From Aureibaculum luteum (GTDB lineage: Bacteria; Bacteroidota; Bacteroidia; Flavobacteriales; Flavobacteriaceae): a DNA stretch of 64,000 nt. Below the pieces are notes generated by a model that did not search any database, was not told the origin of the DNA, and worked only from the letters and a program-made list of their open reading frames with translations. This document shows, piece by piece, positions 28,741-37,572 of the stretch (within the stretch, counting starts at the first letter, position 1; each line of letters starts with the position of its first letter). The stretch is from contig NZ_QRGD01000008.1 in the NCBI RefSeq assembly GCF_003449015.1, positions 186,001 to 250,000 on the forward strand, in the 5' to 3' direction. The position numbers were made by a program, and so were the translations under genes.

Positions 28741-29085
28741 ATGAGCACAATTAAAAATCATGTACAGTTAATCGGAAATGTTGGGCAAGAACCAACGATT
28801 ACTAATCTAGAAAGTGGTAAAAAAGTAGCCCGACTATCATTGGCAACCAATGAAAACTACAAAAACAGTAAGGGAGAAAGACAAACGAACACCAATTGGC
28901 ACACAGTCATAGCTTGGGGAAAGACCGCAGACATTATTGAAAGGTATGTGATCCAAGGCAAAGAAATTGGCATAGTCGGTCAACTAAAGACACGAAGTTA
29001 TGAAACCAAAGAAGGGGATAAACGCTATTTGACAGAAGTCATAGCAAATGAAATTCTATTATTAAACGGAAATCCGAGTAAGTAA
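28741..29085 (+). CDS. ssb: Single-stranded DNA-binding protein
   Basis: This 114-aa OB-fold SSB starts MSTIKNHVQLIGNVGQEPTI and contains KVARLSLATNE and NWHTVIAWGKTADIIERYV, then EIGIVGQLKTRSYETKEG. It lacks the long acidic C-terminal tail (DIPF-type tip) of the housekeeping SSB, as is usual for copies carried on mobile elements. It opens the mobilization module and is followed by a strong hairpin terminator. Confidence 0.93.
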   Translation: MSTIKNHVQLIGNVGQEPTITNLESGKKVARLSLATNENYKNSKGERQTNTNWHTVIAWGKTADIIERYVIQGKEIGIVGQLKTRSYETKEGDKRYLTEVIANEILLLNGNPSK

Positions 29086-29101
29086 TTAATCGAGTTAAAA
29101 C

Positions 29102-29138
29102 AAAGAGGGTGCTACTGTGGAGATAATCACCCTCTTTT
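29102..29138 (+). terminator. Intrinsic terminator after ssb
   Basis: Perfect 10-bp arms AAAGAGGGTG and CACCCTCTTT enclose a 17-nt loop and end in T residues, 17 nt after the ssb stop. Confidence 0.85.
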
Positions 29139-29163
29139 CATCATTAATTTTAAAAAAAAACCA

Positions 29164-29613
29164 ATGAAAGTCAAAGTTAACGAAATACGGATTAGTTACA
29201 AAGAGAAAAGAAATATAATGAGTTCAAAAGCGATTAAAAGTTCAGATGATGCCAGAAAATTGCTTTTTGATAATTGGGATAAAGACACCATTGCCTTACA
29301 TGAAACTTTTAAGGTGCTATTCTTGAATAACTCCAATAAAGCAAAAGGTGTTTACGAATTGTCAATCGGTGGTATTACGGGTACTTTGGTAGATATACGC
29401 ATACTTTTTGCCATTGTTTTAAAATCACTTACGGTAGGAATTATTTTAGCTCATAATCACCCGAGCGGTAATTTAAATCCAAGTGAAGCGGATAAAGAGC
29501 TTACCCAAAAGATTAAGAAAGCCGCTAAATATCTAGATGTTAAAGTACTTGACCATTTGATAATTACCCCTAGTGGTCAATTTTATAGTTTTGCAGATAA
29601 TGGAATATTGTAA
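29164..29613 (+). CDS. RadC-like JAB/MPN domain protein
   Basis: The 149-aa protein is a RadC JAB domain without the usual N-terminal HhH part. The JAMM-type metal site is visible in ILAHNHPSGNLNPSEADKELT, and FKVLFLNNSNKAKGVYELSIGG is the conserved lead-in. Such shortened RadC genes are common on Bacteroidota conjugative and mobilizable elements; their function is unsettled, and DNA repair is doubtful. It lies between two intrinsic terminators, with ssb upstream. Confidence 0.9.
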   Translation: MKVKVNEIRISYKEKRNIMSSKAIKSSDDARKLLFDNWDKDTIALHETFKVLFLNNSNKAKGVYELSIGGITGTLVDIRILFAIVLKSLTVGIILAHNHPSGNLNPSEADKELTQKIKKAAKYLDVKVLDHLIITPSGQFYSFADNGIL

Positions 29614-29630
29614 TTTTAAAAACTAAGGTT

Positions 29631-29828
29631 ATGATAAATATTAATTATAACAATCTGGACAAGGAAACCCAAGACTATTTACTTTCAATTTCAAAGAAAG
29701 ATATTGAAAGTAAATTTTGTAAGAACCTTAAAGCATATGCCAAAGAATATCATTTAAATTATAATGAAATATTAGAAGAGGAAGCAATTAAAAACCTGTA
29801 TTTCTTTCAATACGTTTTTAATATATAA
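29631..29828 (+). CDS. Small hypothetical protein of the mobile module
   Basis: This 65-aa protein is acidic and helix-prone (LDKETQDYLLSISKKDIESKF, then YNEILEEEAIKNLYFFQYVF). It lies 17 nt after radC and directly before an intrinsic terminator, so it is probably the last gene of that transcript. I do not recognise a family. Confidence 0.55.
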   Translation: MININYNNLDKETQDYLLSISKKDIESKFCKNLKAYAKEYHLNYNEILEEEAIKNLYFFQYVFNI

Positions 29829-29849
29829 CATTCAAATACCTGCTAATTT

Positions 29850-29876
29850 GCCCTTGAATATTCAAGGGCTTTTTTA
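29850..29876 (+). terminator. Intrinsic terminator after the radC transcript
   Basis: GCCCTTGA, ATAT, TCAAGGGC, followed at once by six T residues, 22 nt after the small gene stop. This is a textbook rho-independent shape. Confidence 0.9.
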
Positions 29877-30061
29877 TTCCGTTTTTAAAATTTTAACGCA
29901 TCAATAGTTGAAAAATTGACGTCTTTAAGTGATGAATTTTTCAAAATACTAGGGTATGTTTTCAAAACGAACCATTTGAGAACATACTGCATTTTTATTT
30001 TTTAGAGATTTAAAATACCTTTAAAAAGCAATTGACGATAGTCAGATTGTTCGAGAATTTT

Positions 30062-30137
30062 GTCACGCTTTGGCGTGACGAAATGGAGAAGCAAGAGGGT
30101 AGCGTGCAAAGCACCGCTACATATTTTATTTTGCTTC
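30062..30137. other. Candidate oriT: clustered hairpins before mobilization genes
   Basis: Hairpin 1 is GTCACGC/GCGTGAC with a TTTG loop (30062-30079). Hairpin 2 pairs GTAGCGTGC with GCACCGCTAC, with one bulged C (30099-30120). It is enclosed by a further stem, GAAGCAA/TTGCTTC (30088-30137). The segment is richer in G+C than its flanks and lies just upstream of the BfmA-like gene, where relaxase-family elements usually keep their transfer origin. The nick site is not identified. Confidence 0.45.
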
Positions 30138-30250
30138 GCAAAGTCTTGTGTTTATGGAGGTTTTATGATTTAAAAAATTTAGGAACATTAAAAAAGTTTG
30201 GAGTAAATAGAACCTTAACACCTGAAAACATTAAAGAAGTTTGGCGTAAA

Positions 30251-30817
30251 ATGATAGTTAAAGGTAAATACAATTATAAGTATAGCACTGTAAATTTTAA
30301 GTCTTCGATAGCGAAGCGGTTTCGGATGTTTTCTAAGAAAATATCAAAGTCTCATTCTGAAAGTATTAGGATAATTATGGACTTCTTTGAATGGCATGGC
30401 TTTTTACCGTCTGATAAATTTGAAAGGAGCATGCTACAAGAAATTATAAAAAACAGGAAACGTACAGAAGCTATCATTGCGATTATCAAAAGCATCGAAA
30501 AGGAACAGACCAAGCCGACCACAGCTATGCTATTATCATTGTTCGAAGAAAATCTAAAACAAGAAAAAAAAGAGCCTTTAATGGTCGAAAAGAAATTTGC
30601 AGATAAGCAATTAGAAAATAAACCTGTTGAAAATACAACTGTACCGAAAATCCGGTATGAACGATTAACGGAGAAAATGAATTTGGTAAAACAGAATTTT
30701 TCAGATGTACTGAATAAGGTCAAAACAGTAAAAAGTAGTTTCGGGAAAAACTATTTTAAATTGGAGCTCAGCGAAGAGGAACTCACAAAATTGAAAAGAA
30801 CATTGCAAAATTTATAA
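30251..30817 (+). CDS. BfmA/BtgA-family mobilization protein
   Basis: The core, YSTVNFKSSIAKRFRMFSKK followed by SHSESIRIIMDFFEWHGF and KNRKRTEAIIAIIKSIEKEQTKPT, matches the BfmA/BtgA accessory mobilization proteins of Bacteroidota, which bind oriT beside the relaxase. I prefer ATG 30251. An open frame extends upstream to 30032, but it would run through the hairpin cluster and resembles no family. The Lys-rich C-terminus may form a coiled coil. The DUF5712 gene starts 3 nt after this stop. Confidence 0.82.
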   Translation: MIVKGKYNYKYSTVNFKSSIAKRFRMFSKKISKSHSESIRIIMDFFEWHGFLPSDKFERSMLQEIIKNRKRTEAIIAIIKSIEKEQTKPTTAMLLSLFEENLKQEKKEPLMVEKKFADKQLENKPVENTTVPKIRYERLTEKMNLVKQNFSDVLNKVKTVKSSFGKNYFKLELSEEELTKLKRTLQNL

Positions 30818-30820
30818 AGC

Positions 30821-31840
30821 ATGTATATCACCATTACAAAGCAGCAATCGGGAACAAACTATAAAGGTAGCGTTCGTGATTTTGTCAATTATTTGGAAAA
30901 AGAAAATGAGGATAAAAGTGTAGAGCTTCAGGAAAACTTTTTTAACCAGTATAATGATAAAGTTAGTTCAGAAGAAGTGATTGCTGAAATCGATGGTAAT
31001 ACTTCTAAACTGTCCAAAAAAGACCCTAAGTTTTATTCAATGGTGGTAAGTCCTAGTTCAAGGGAATTAAATCACATTAAGAATAACCCAAAACATTTAC
31101 GTAAGTATGTACGAGAAATTATGAAGGATTATGCTGATGCCTTCTATAGGGATCAAAAAATTACTGTGGACAATATTAAATATTATGCCAAGATGGAACA
31201 TGAGCGTACTTATAAAGGAAAGGATAAAAAGATACAAGAAAATCAACCCTATGCAACCAAAATACTCCAGCTTAAAAACGAAATTAGAAATATTCAAGGA
31301 AGTAATTCCATTGGAAATGTCAAGAATCTGGAAAAAGAAATAGTTAGACTAGAAAAGGAAGCTCCACACCAACAACAAGGTAGACGCATTGTTCGAGGAA
31401 TGCAAAAGGAAGGTTACCAGAGCCATATTCATATCATTGTAAGCAGAAAAGATAATTCCAATTCATTTAGTCTGTCCCCAGGATCAAAATATAAACAATC
31501 TGAAACCATTTTAAATGGAAAAAAAGTAAAACAGGGATTCCATAGAGAAAAATTTTATAAATCGGCTGAAAAGAGATTTGACACTACATTTGGTTACAAT
31601 CGGAATTTCGTAGAAAGTTATAAGGCAAAAAACATGTTTATAAAAAATCCTAAAAAATTTTTTGCCACACTCGTGGGCTTGCCTACAAACGAAAAACAAA
31701 TGGCTTTTAAACTACTGCATAAGGCTGGGGTAAATATTCCTAATATACCTACCAATAAGGTGCAATTGGCATATAAAGCGTTTATGAAACTTAAAAATGG
31801 AGTGGGTAAAGCGATAAACTCTGGTTCAATAGGTATTTAA
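30821..31840 (+). CDS. DUF5712 family (MobB-like) mobilization protein, probable relaxase
   Basis: This 339-aa protein begins MYITITKQQSGTNYKGSVRD and has the DUF5712 blocks FYSMVVSPSSRELNHI, IKYYAKMEHERTYKG, APHQQQGRRIVRGMQKEG and SHIHIIVSRKDNSNS. The HIHIIV histidines together with the earlier Tyr and His residues resemble a relaxase catalytic site. The end NIPNIPTNKVQLAYKAFMKLK is also typical. It is coupled to the BfmA-like gene, and a coupling-protein gene follows, completing a mobilization set. Confidence 0.9.
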   Translation: MYITITKQQSGTNYKGSVRDFVNYLEKENEDKSVELQENFFNQYNDKVSSEEVIAEIDGNTSKLSKKDPKFYSMVVSPSSRELNHIKNNPKHLRKYVREIMKDYADAFYRDQKITVDNIKYYAKMEHERTYKGKDKKIQENQPYATKILQLKNEIRNIQGSNSIGNVKNLEKEIVRLEKEAPHQQQGRRIVRGMQKEGYQSHIHIIVSRKDNSNSFSLSPGSKYKQSETILNGKKVKQGFHREKFYKSAEKRFDTTFGYNRNFVESYKAKNMFIKNPKKFFATLVGLPTNEKQMAFKLLHKAGVNIPNIPTNKVQLAYKAFMKLKNGVGKAINSGSIGI

Positions 31841-31865
31841 TACTAATTTTTTAAGAATTTCAATT

Positions 31866-33446
31866 ATGGAAAATAGCTACAGTTTGACTTTTTACGTGCT
31901 ATTGGTATGTAGTATAGCTTATTTAATTATACGGTATGTGCGTTTAGGTTTCTTTTTGATGTGTCTATGTATAATCAGTATATCTAGTATTGGTTATTTG
32001 GCTCTGGATTTAACGGGTTTTTCAAAGATGCTGTTATATCTAACCCTCCCTTTCATGTTCTTCTTTATGATATTATATGTTTTTGTTGCCAAAGAAGAAA
32101 GTACCGGTAAGAAAAATAAAAAATATAGGATGGTACTCAGTACAAAAGGCGCTCGTTTTGTATTGGACAATATTCGCAGAGGGGTTTCTATAATTGGTTC
32201 AGCGGGTAGTGGTAAAACAGAAAGTGTGGTCTATAATTTTTTGGAACATTTTGGTAACAATGAATTCTGCGGAGTCCTTCACGATTACAAGAATTTTGAA
32301 ATCACAGAAATGGCATATCCCATATTTCAAAAAAGTAGTACTGATTTCTATATTGTTTCTTTTGACCCCATTTATCATAGGGTGAATCCCATTGCTCCAA
32401 AGTATTTACCAGATGAAGAAAGTGTCTATGAAATATCAAGGGTGTTATTAGAGAATCTTTTGGAATTAAAAGAATCGGATAACAACAGTACGTCACGATT
32501 CTTTAAAGATGCCGTAGAAGGCTTAATAGGTGGTTTAATATGGAGACTCAAAACAGATTATGAGGATTACTGTACCATTCCACATTTAATTGCATTATAC
32601 CAGCATTTAGAAACAAAAGCACTCATTAGTTTTTTAAAAGTAGATTTGACAGCTAAAGCCATGGCAGACGCATTTATAAGTGGGGTAGGGTCGGACCGTC
32701 AAACGGCAGGCGTAAAAAGTACCTTGGCCAATGCCTTTAAAAAAATTAGTACAAAAAAAATATTTATGGTGCTCTCTGCCGATGAAATTCCATTAGATGT
32801 TAATAATCCTCTAAATCCGGCAGTCATTTCTATTGTTAACAATCCTAAGAAAGAAGCTTCGTTGTCTCCTGTTATTGCCACTATCATGCACACTATCACC
32901 AAGCAGATGAGTGAACGTGGTCAAAATCCTTCCTTTGTGTTGTTGGAAGAGGCATCTACCATTCGATTGTTAAATATGCATAGGATTCCAGCTACGTTGA
33001 GGAGTTATGATATCGTAACCCTATATGTGCTGCAAGATAAAATACAAAACGATATGATGTACGGAGACAGGGCAAGCCGTGCTATTTTAAGTAATCTTTC
33101 CTATCAGTTTTTTGGAAAGGCAAATGATCCTGATACAGCAAAGTATTACGAACGCTTTTTTGAAATTGTAAAAAAAGAAACCAGAAGTGTAAATAAAGGG
33201 TATAATTTAAATTTTGATACTCGAGTTACACATGGTGAAAAGGAAGTAGCTAAAACGAGAGCTGATGCTTTTTTTGGATTAAAACAAGGGGAGTTTATTG
33301 TATTTGCAGATGGAAAGGACAAAAGGTTGCAATTCATACATCCTAAAATTAAACGAAGCTTCCCTGACGCGAGAGAAATTAACAATACAAACCTAGACGA
33401 AAATTTTTTAAAAATTCATAATGAGGTGAAATCTATTTTTAAATAG
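31866..33446 (+). CDS. TraG/VirD4-like type IV coupling protein
   Basis: Two or three N-terminal transmembrane helices (residues about 8-75) are followed by a coupling-protein ATPase domain. Walker A is IGSAGSGKTESVV near residue 115 and Walker B is PSFVLLEEAS. NNPKKEASLSPVIATI, RIPATLRSYDIVTLYVLQD and a C-terminal LKQGEFIVFADGK also fit the TraG/TraD family. At 526 aa it is compact, as in mobilizable elements. It would link the relaxosome to a secretion channel; no channel (tra) genes are present in the window. Confidence 0.92.
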   Translation: MENSYSLTFYVLLVCSIAYLIIRYVRLGFFLMCLCIISISSIGYLALDLTGFSKMLLYLTLPFMFFFMILYVFVAKEESTGKKNKKYRMVLSTKGARFVLDNIRRGVSIIGSAGSGKTESVVYNFLEHFGNNEFCGVLHDYKNFEITEMAYPIFQKSSTDFYIVSFDPIYHRVNPIAPKYLPDEESVYEISRVLLENLLELKESDNNSTSRFFKDAVEGLIGGLIWRLKTDYEDYCTIPHLIALYQHLETKALISFLKVDLTAKAMADAFISGVGSDRQTAGVKSTLANAFKKISTKKIFMVLSADEIPLDVNNPLNPAVISIVNNPKKEASLSPVIATIMHTITKQMSERGQNPSFVLLEEASTIRLLNMHRIPATLRSYDIVTLYVLQDKIQNDMMYGDRASRAILSNLSYQFFGKANDPDTAKYYERFFEIVKKETRSVNKGYNLNFDTRVTHGEKEVAKTRADAFFGLKQGEFIVFADGKDKRLQFIHPKIKRSFPDAREINNTNLDENFLKIHNEVKSIFK

Positions 33447-33494
33447 AATTTTATGAAATAAAAGCTTACGCCATTTAATAAGCACTTCTTTTAA

Positions 33495-33755
33495 TTATTC
33501 CAGTTCAAAGTCGAATAATTCTTTAGGATCGACTTCCAAAACTTTAGCTAATATTAATAGAGTTTCAAAAGATGGATTAGTTTCACCACGTTCAATTTCT
33601 CCAATTGTTTTCTTTGAAATATATTCACTACGATCGCTCAGTTCTTGCTGAGAGATATTTCTATTTATATATTCAGAACTTTTTATAGTTTTTCTCAGCT
33701 TACGAACATGTTTACCGAATATCTTTTTCTCCTTAATAAAATCAATTTTATTCAT
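33495..33755 (-). CDS. XRE-family HTH regulator
   Basis: The HTH region reads NISQQELSDRSEYISKKTIGEIERGETNPSFETLLILAKVLEVDP, and the protein ends in an acidic tail (KELFDFELE). I take ATG 33755; two further in-frame ATGs lie up to 15 nt upstream. It is antisense to and just downstream of the coupling-protein gene. An inverted repeat right before it is a probable autoregulatory operator. Confidence 0.87.
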   Translation of the reverse strand: MNKIDFIKEKKIFGKHVRKLRKTIKSSEYINRNISQQELSDRSEYISKKTIGEIERGETNPSFETLLILAKVLEVDPKELFDFELE

Positions 33756-33789
33756 GATCATAAAATTCAAGGTTAAAAAGAAATATTTT

Positions 33790-33807
33790 GGTAACCCACA
33801 GGTTACT
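33790..33807. promoter_or_regulatory. Inverted repeat, likely XRE operator
   Basis: GTAACC CACAG-type spacer GGTTAC: 6-bp perfect arms around a short spacer, about 35 nt upstream of the XRE start. A TATATTTG box on the opposite strand at 33824-33831 suggests divergent transcription toward the nested palindrome. Confidence 0.5.
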
Positions 33808-33895
33808 ATTAAAAAATAATTGTTATATTTGTAATTGAATTAATACATTTGCGATTCTTCTTATAAAAAAATAGAAGCATTCGCTTTGAATCCTG

Positions 33896-33997
33896 ATCTG
33901 AAAACTGGTAATTTTTAACACACAGGATAATAAGCAAGGTGTTCACGACCCGGGCGTGGACTCTCTTATTATGTGTGGGTATACCAGTACCTCAGAT
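33896..33997. repeat. Nested palindrome of about 100 nt
   Basis: From outside inward, paired arms are ATCTGA/TCAGAT, ACTGGTA/TACCAGT, CACACA/GTGTG, ATAATAAG/CTTATTAT and GTTCACG/CGTGGAC (one G-T pair), around CCCGGG. All arms are in the correct nested order. It lies in the 798-nt gene-poor gap between the XRE gene and SusC. It is not a simple terminator because no T-run follows. It could be a structured RNA, a recombination or attachment site, or a transposon-end hairpin. Confidence 0.8.
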
Positions 33998-34250
33998 TAG
34001 TAAGTTGAGTTCTACGCCTTTTTTTGGCAATATATTCAACAATTCTTAGCACCAGTTTCCGTTTTTCTTGAGTTTCGTAATTATTAAAATAACTTTTAAT
34101 TAATGAGACTTTGTTAAATATATTTATACCAAATACTCGAGTTGAAATGCAAATATTCCATTTAAAATCGGAATGGATGAGGTATAAGTCGGAAGTTAGC
34201 TTATTCGACATTCTCTTTATTAAAAAGCCAAAGAGCCCAATTATAGGCAT
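33969..34250 (-). pseudogene. Possible LAGLIDADG-type homing endonuclease fragment
   Basis: The 93-residue minus-strand frame contains FKWNICISTRVFGINIFNKV, SLIKSYFNNYETQEKRKL and VLRIVEYIAKKRRRTQ. This resembles the C-terminal half of LAGLIDADG endonucleases (a strand, then INYFNNYPL-like, then KR and a helix). No LAGLIDADG helix is visible, so at best it is a fragment. It overlaps the nested palindrome at its 3' end. Function is unlikely. Confidence 0.3.
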
Positions 34251-34568
34251 TTTGTTATGGGATTCACGCTATACTTTTTCCAGATGTTGTTTCCACTTTT
34301 TATCCCATAATCTACGAATCTTTCATTTTTAGTTGTACCTGGACACACCAAGTTTAAAAGCCTAATACGCATTTATTTATCCTTAATCTTTTAAGTCTTT
34401 CTATTAGAAATAGATAGGTTTTATAAAAGAGGAATGGAGTAAATATAGCCATTAACTAAAATTAATGCCAATGAATAAATACTAAACAAACTTCTCCAAT
34501 TCGTTTTTACGCGAAAGAGAAAGTTAATAAACTAACAAATTAACGTTTCATTAAATCATTATAAAATT

Positions 34569-37568
34569 ATGAAAAATAACCTACACTCTTACCAGTGGGT
34601 AAGATTTTCTTTGCCTATACTTATCTTTTTAGGAATTATCTATACTGTTCATGCACAGGATCTTTACCGCGTATCTGGAACCACAACAGATGATCATGGA
34701 GCTCTTAATGGAGTTACAATACATGTAAAAGGTAGCTCACGAGGTACCACATCAGATCTAAATGGAAATTACAGCATTCAAGTAAAAGGAACAGAAGTAC
34801 TTACATATTCTTTTATTGGATATGGTACAGTTGAAGAGCTAGTAAATAACAGAACTAGAATTGATGTGTTACTTTATTCTGAAAGCACAGAACTCGAGGA
34901 AGTGTCCATTAATGCTGGCTATTATAAAACTAATGACAAAGTAAAAACAGGCAGTATCGTTCGAATAAGTTCAAAGGATATTGAAACACAACCTGTCAAT
35001 AGCCCTTTAGAAGCAATGCAGGGCAGGCTGTCTGGAGTTCATATTACACAATATACAGGAACAGCAGGTGGAGGGTTTCAAGTAAGAATAAGAGGACAAA
35101 ATAGCATAGCTGCGGGTAATGAACCGCTCTATATTATTGATGGCGTACCCTATGATTCTGGATCCATGAGTTATAATGGTAGCTCAGGGTCTATTATGCC
35201 TGGAGCACTTATTAGCCCTTTAAATGCCTTGCCAACTTCATCAATCGCTTCTATTGAAGTTTTGAAAGATGCAGATGCTACAGCAATTTATGGTTCAAGA
35301 GGTGCCAATGGTGTTGTATTAATTACTACAAAAAATAATAGAGTAGGAGGGACTACCTTTTCTCTTAGTGTTAGTTCAGGATTAGCTAATATTTCTAGAA
35401 AGATAAAACTAATGAATACTGAGCAATTCCTCGAAATGCGAAAGGAAGCATTTGATAATGATGGCATTAGTGACTATCCGTTTAATGCTTATGATATCAA
35501 TGGAACTTGGAGTAACACTCGAGATACGGACTGGCAAAATTTGTTAATAGGTGGTACTGCACATATTGAAAATTATCAAGGAACTGTGTCTGGAGGAAGT
35601 GATCGAACACATTTTAATATTAGTGGAACTTATGGTAAAGAGTCTACAGTATTCCCTAAAGATTTTAGTTATAGAAGAGGAACAGTATTAGCGTCACTAA
35701 ATCACTCCTCATTGGATGATAAGTTTACACTAAACTTTACGGCTAATTATGCTACTGAAAATAATAATCAACCAGGTTTGGATTTGTCTAAATCCGCACG
35801 TACACTATCTCCAAATGCCCCAGAACTATATGATGAATCTGGGAATTTAAATTGGGAGAATAGCTCATGGACAAATCCATTGGCACAACTTAATGGGGCG
35901 TATTCAAACGAAATAATTAGCTTGATGAGTAATGCTGTGTTATCCTACGAGCTTTTGCCTAACTTTAAAATAAGTTCGCGATTAGGATATAATGATATTC
36001 GAATTGAAGAAGGGAAGACGAATCCGCATACCATTTACAATCCCGCATATGGATTGACAAGTGCCAATTCTAATATTTTCACCAATAAAGGCAAAAGACA
36101 CTCTTGGAGTATCGAGCCGCAATTGGATTATCAATTTCCTATTGGTAAAGGTATGTTTAAAACTATTTTAGGAATTACTTTTCAAGAACAAAACAGCGAG
36201 CAATTGTCTTTGTTAGCAGCCGGTTTTACAAATAATAACCTACTACAAAATCTTAGTGCCGCCTCCAATGTTTATATTCTTGGCGAAAATAAAAATCAAT
36301 ACCGTTACCAAGCATTTTATGGAAGGATTAATTACAATTGGGAAAATAAATATATCATCAATCTAACAGGCAGAAGAGATGGCTCTAGTCGATTTGGCCC
36401 AGGGAAAAGATATGCCAATTTTGGAGCAGTTGGAGCAGCGTGGATTTTATCAGAAGAAAGTGGTATTCAAAATACAATACCTACATTGTCTTTGGCAAAA
36501 CTAAGAGTAAGCTATGGTATAACAGGGAATGACCAGATTGGAGATTATCAATATTTTGACACATATAGTGTTTCAAATAATATATACAGTGGAATTGTTG
36601 GGTTGGAGCCAACAAGACTATTCAACCCTTTGTTTGCTTGGGAGAAAAATAAGAAACTTGACCTTGCCTTTGATTTTGGTTTATGGAAAAATAAATTTCT
36701 TTTATCAACCACCTATTTTAGAAATACATCTTCGAATCAATTGGTTGGTGTACCATTACCAGGAACGACAGGGTTTCAGAATATCCAAGCCAATCTGAAT
36801 GCCACCATTCTTAATTCTGGCTGGGAGTTTGAGTTGCATTCTAGAAATATACAAAAGGGTGACTTTTCTTGGGAGTCGGATTTTAATCTTACAATTCCTA
36901 AAAATAAGCTCATCTCTTACGATGGTCTAGAAAATTCTGCTTATGCCAATAAATATGTAATTGGTCAACCATTGACCATAATTAAATTATATCACTTAAC
37001 TGGTGTCAATCCAGATTCTGGCCTTTTTGAATTTGAAGATTATAATGGGGATGGTGCTATTAGTTCTGTAGAAGACAGAAAGAAGACCAAAGATCTTGCC
37101 CCTAAATATTACGGTGGTCTAACCAATACACTAACCTATAAGGATTTTAAATTGGTGTTCTTTTTTCAGTTCACTAAACAAAATGGGTATAATTATTATT
37201 TCAATAGTGCTCCTGCCGGATTCCTGATAAATCAGCCTACAGAGAGTTTAGATAGATGGCAACAAGAAGGAGATGTTAGTACTATGCAGCGATATACTTC
37301 AGGAAGCGATTATCAAGCTCTTTTGGCCTACTCTAAATTTACACTAAGTGATGCCGCTGTTACCGATGCGTCCTATTTGAAGCTAAAGAATATATCATTT
37401 TCGTACCAACTATCTCAAAAATGGCTGAAAAACACAAAGTGTCTCTTGACTTTACAAGGTCAAAATTTACTGACTTTTACTTCATTCAAAGGTGGAGATC
37501 CAGAGCAAGTATTAGGGTATTTACCACAGCTTAGAAGATTAACTATGGGAGTTCAATTTAATTTTTAA
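34569..37568 (+). CDS. SusC/RagA-family TonB-linked outer-membrane protein
   Basis: A signal peptide (LPILIFLGIIYTVHAQ) is followed by a carboxypeptidase-like regulatory domain (VSGTTTDDHGALNGVTIHVK, about residues 35-110). The plug domain has the SusC signature (LYIIDGVPYDSG, then SIEVLKDADATAIYGSRGANG). The beta-barrel ends in an aromatic-terminated strand (MGVQFNF). At 999 aa it has normal family length. No DUF4974/FecR-sensor signalling extension is visible at the N-terminus. SusD follows after 4 nt. The imported substrate is not evident; the downstream metalloprotease hints at peptides. Confidence 0.96.
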   Translation: MKNNLHSYQWVRFSLPILIFLGIIYTVHAQDLYRVSGTTTDDHGALNGVTIHVKGSSRGTTSDLNGNYSIQVKGTEVLTYSFIGYGTVEELVNNRTRIDVLLYSESTELEEVSINAGYYKTNDKVKTGSIVRISSKDIETQPVNSPLEAMQGRLSGVHITQYTGTAGGGFQVRIRGQNSIAAGNEPLYIIDGVPYDSGSMSYNGSSGSIMPGALISPLNALPTSSIASIEVLKDADATAIYGSRGANGVVLITTKNNRVGGTTFSLSVSSGLANISRKIKLMNTEQFLEMRKEAFDNDGISDYPFNAYDINGTWSNTRDTDWQNLLIGGTAHIENYQGTVSGGSDRTHFNISGTYGKESTVFPKDFSYRRGTVLASLNHSSLDDKFTLNFTANYATENNNQPGLDLSKSARTLSPNAPELYDESGNLNWENSSWTNPLAQLNGAYSNEIISLMSNAVLSYELLPNFKISSRLGYNDIRIEEGKTNPHTIYNPAYGLTSANSNIFTNKGKRHSWSIEPQLDYQFPIGKGMFKTILGITFQEQNSEQLSLLAAGFTNNNLLQNLSAASNVYILGENKNQYRYQAFYGRINYNWENKYIINLTGRRDGSSRFGPGKRYANFGAVGAAWILSEESGIQNTIPTLSLAKLRVSYGITGNDQIGDYQYFDTYSVSNNIYSGIVGLEPTRLFNPLFAWEKNKKLDLAFDFGLWKNKFLLSTTYFRNTSSNQLVGVPLPGTTGFQNIQANLNATILNSGWEFELHSRNIQKGDFSWESDFNLTIPKNKLISYDGLENSAYANKYVIGQPLTIIKLYHLTGVNPDSGLFEFEDYNGDGAISSVEDRKKTKDLAPKYYGGLTNTLTYKDFKLVFFFQFTKQNGYNYYFNSAPAGFLINQPTESLDRWQQEGDVSTMQRYTSGSDYQALLAYSKFTLSDAAVTDASYLKLKNISFSYQLSQKWLKNTKCLLTLQGQNLLTFTSFKGGDPEQVLGYLPQLRRLTMGVQFNF

Positions 37569-37572
37569 CATT

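Noticed and set aside
30032-30250. N-terminal extension of the BfmA-like gene
   Set aside because: It would run through the hairpin cluster and shows no similarity to the family; ATG 30251 gives the expected length, though the extension cannot be fully excluded.
34111-34332. 73-codon plus-strand frame
   Set aside because: It is complementary to the endonuclease-like frame, has no family pattern and contains the A+T-rich hairpin side sequence.
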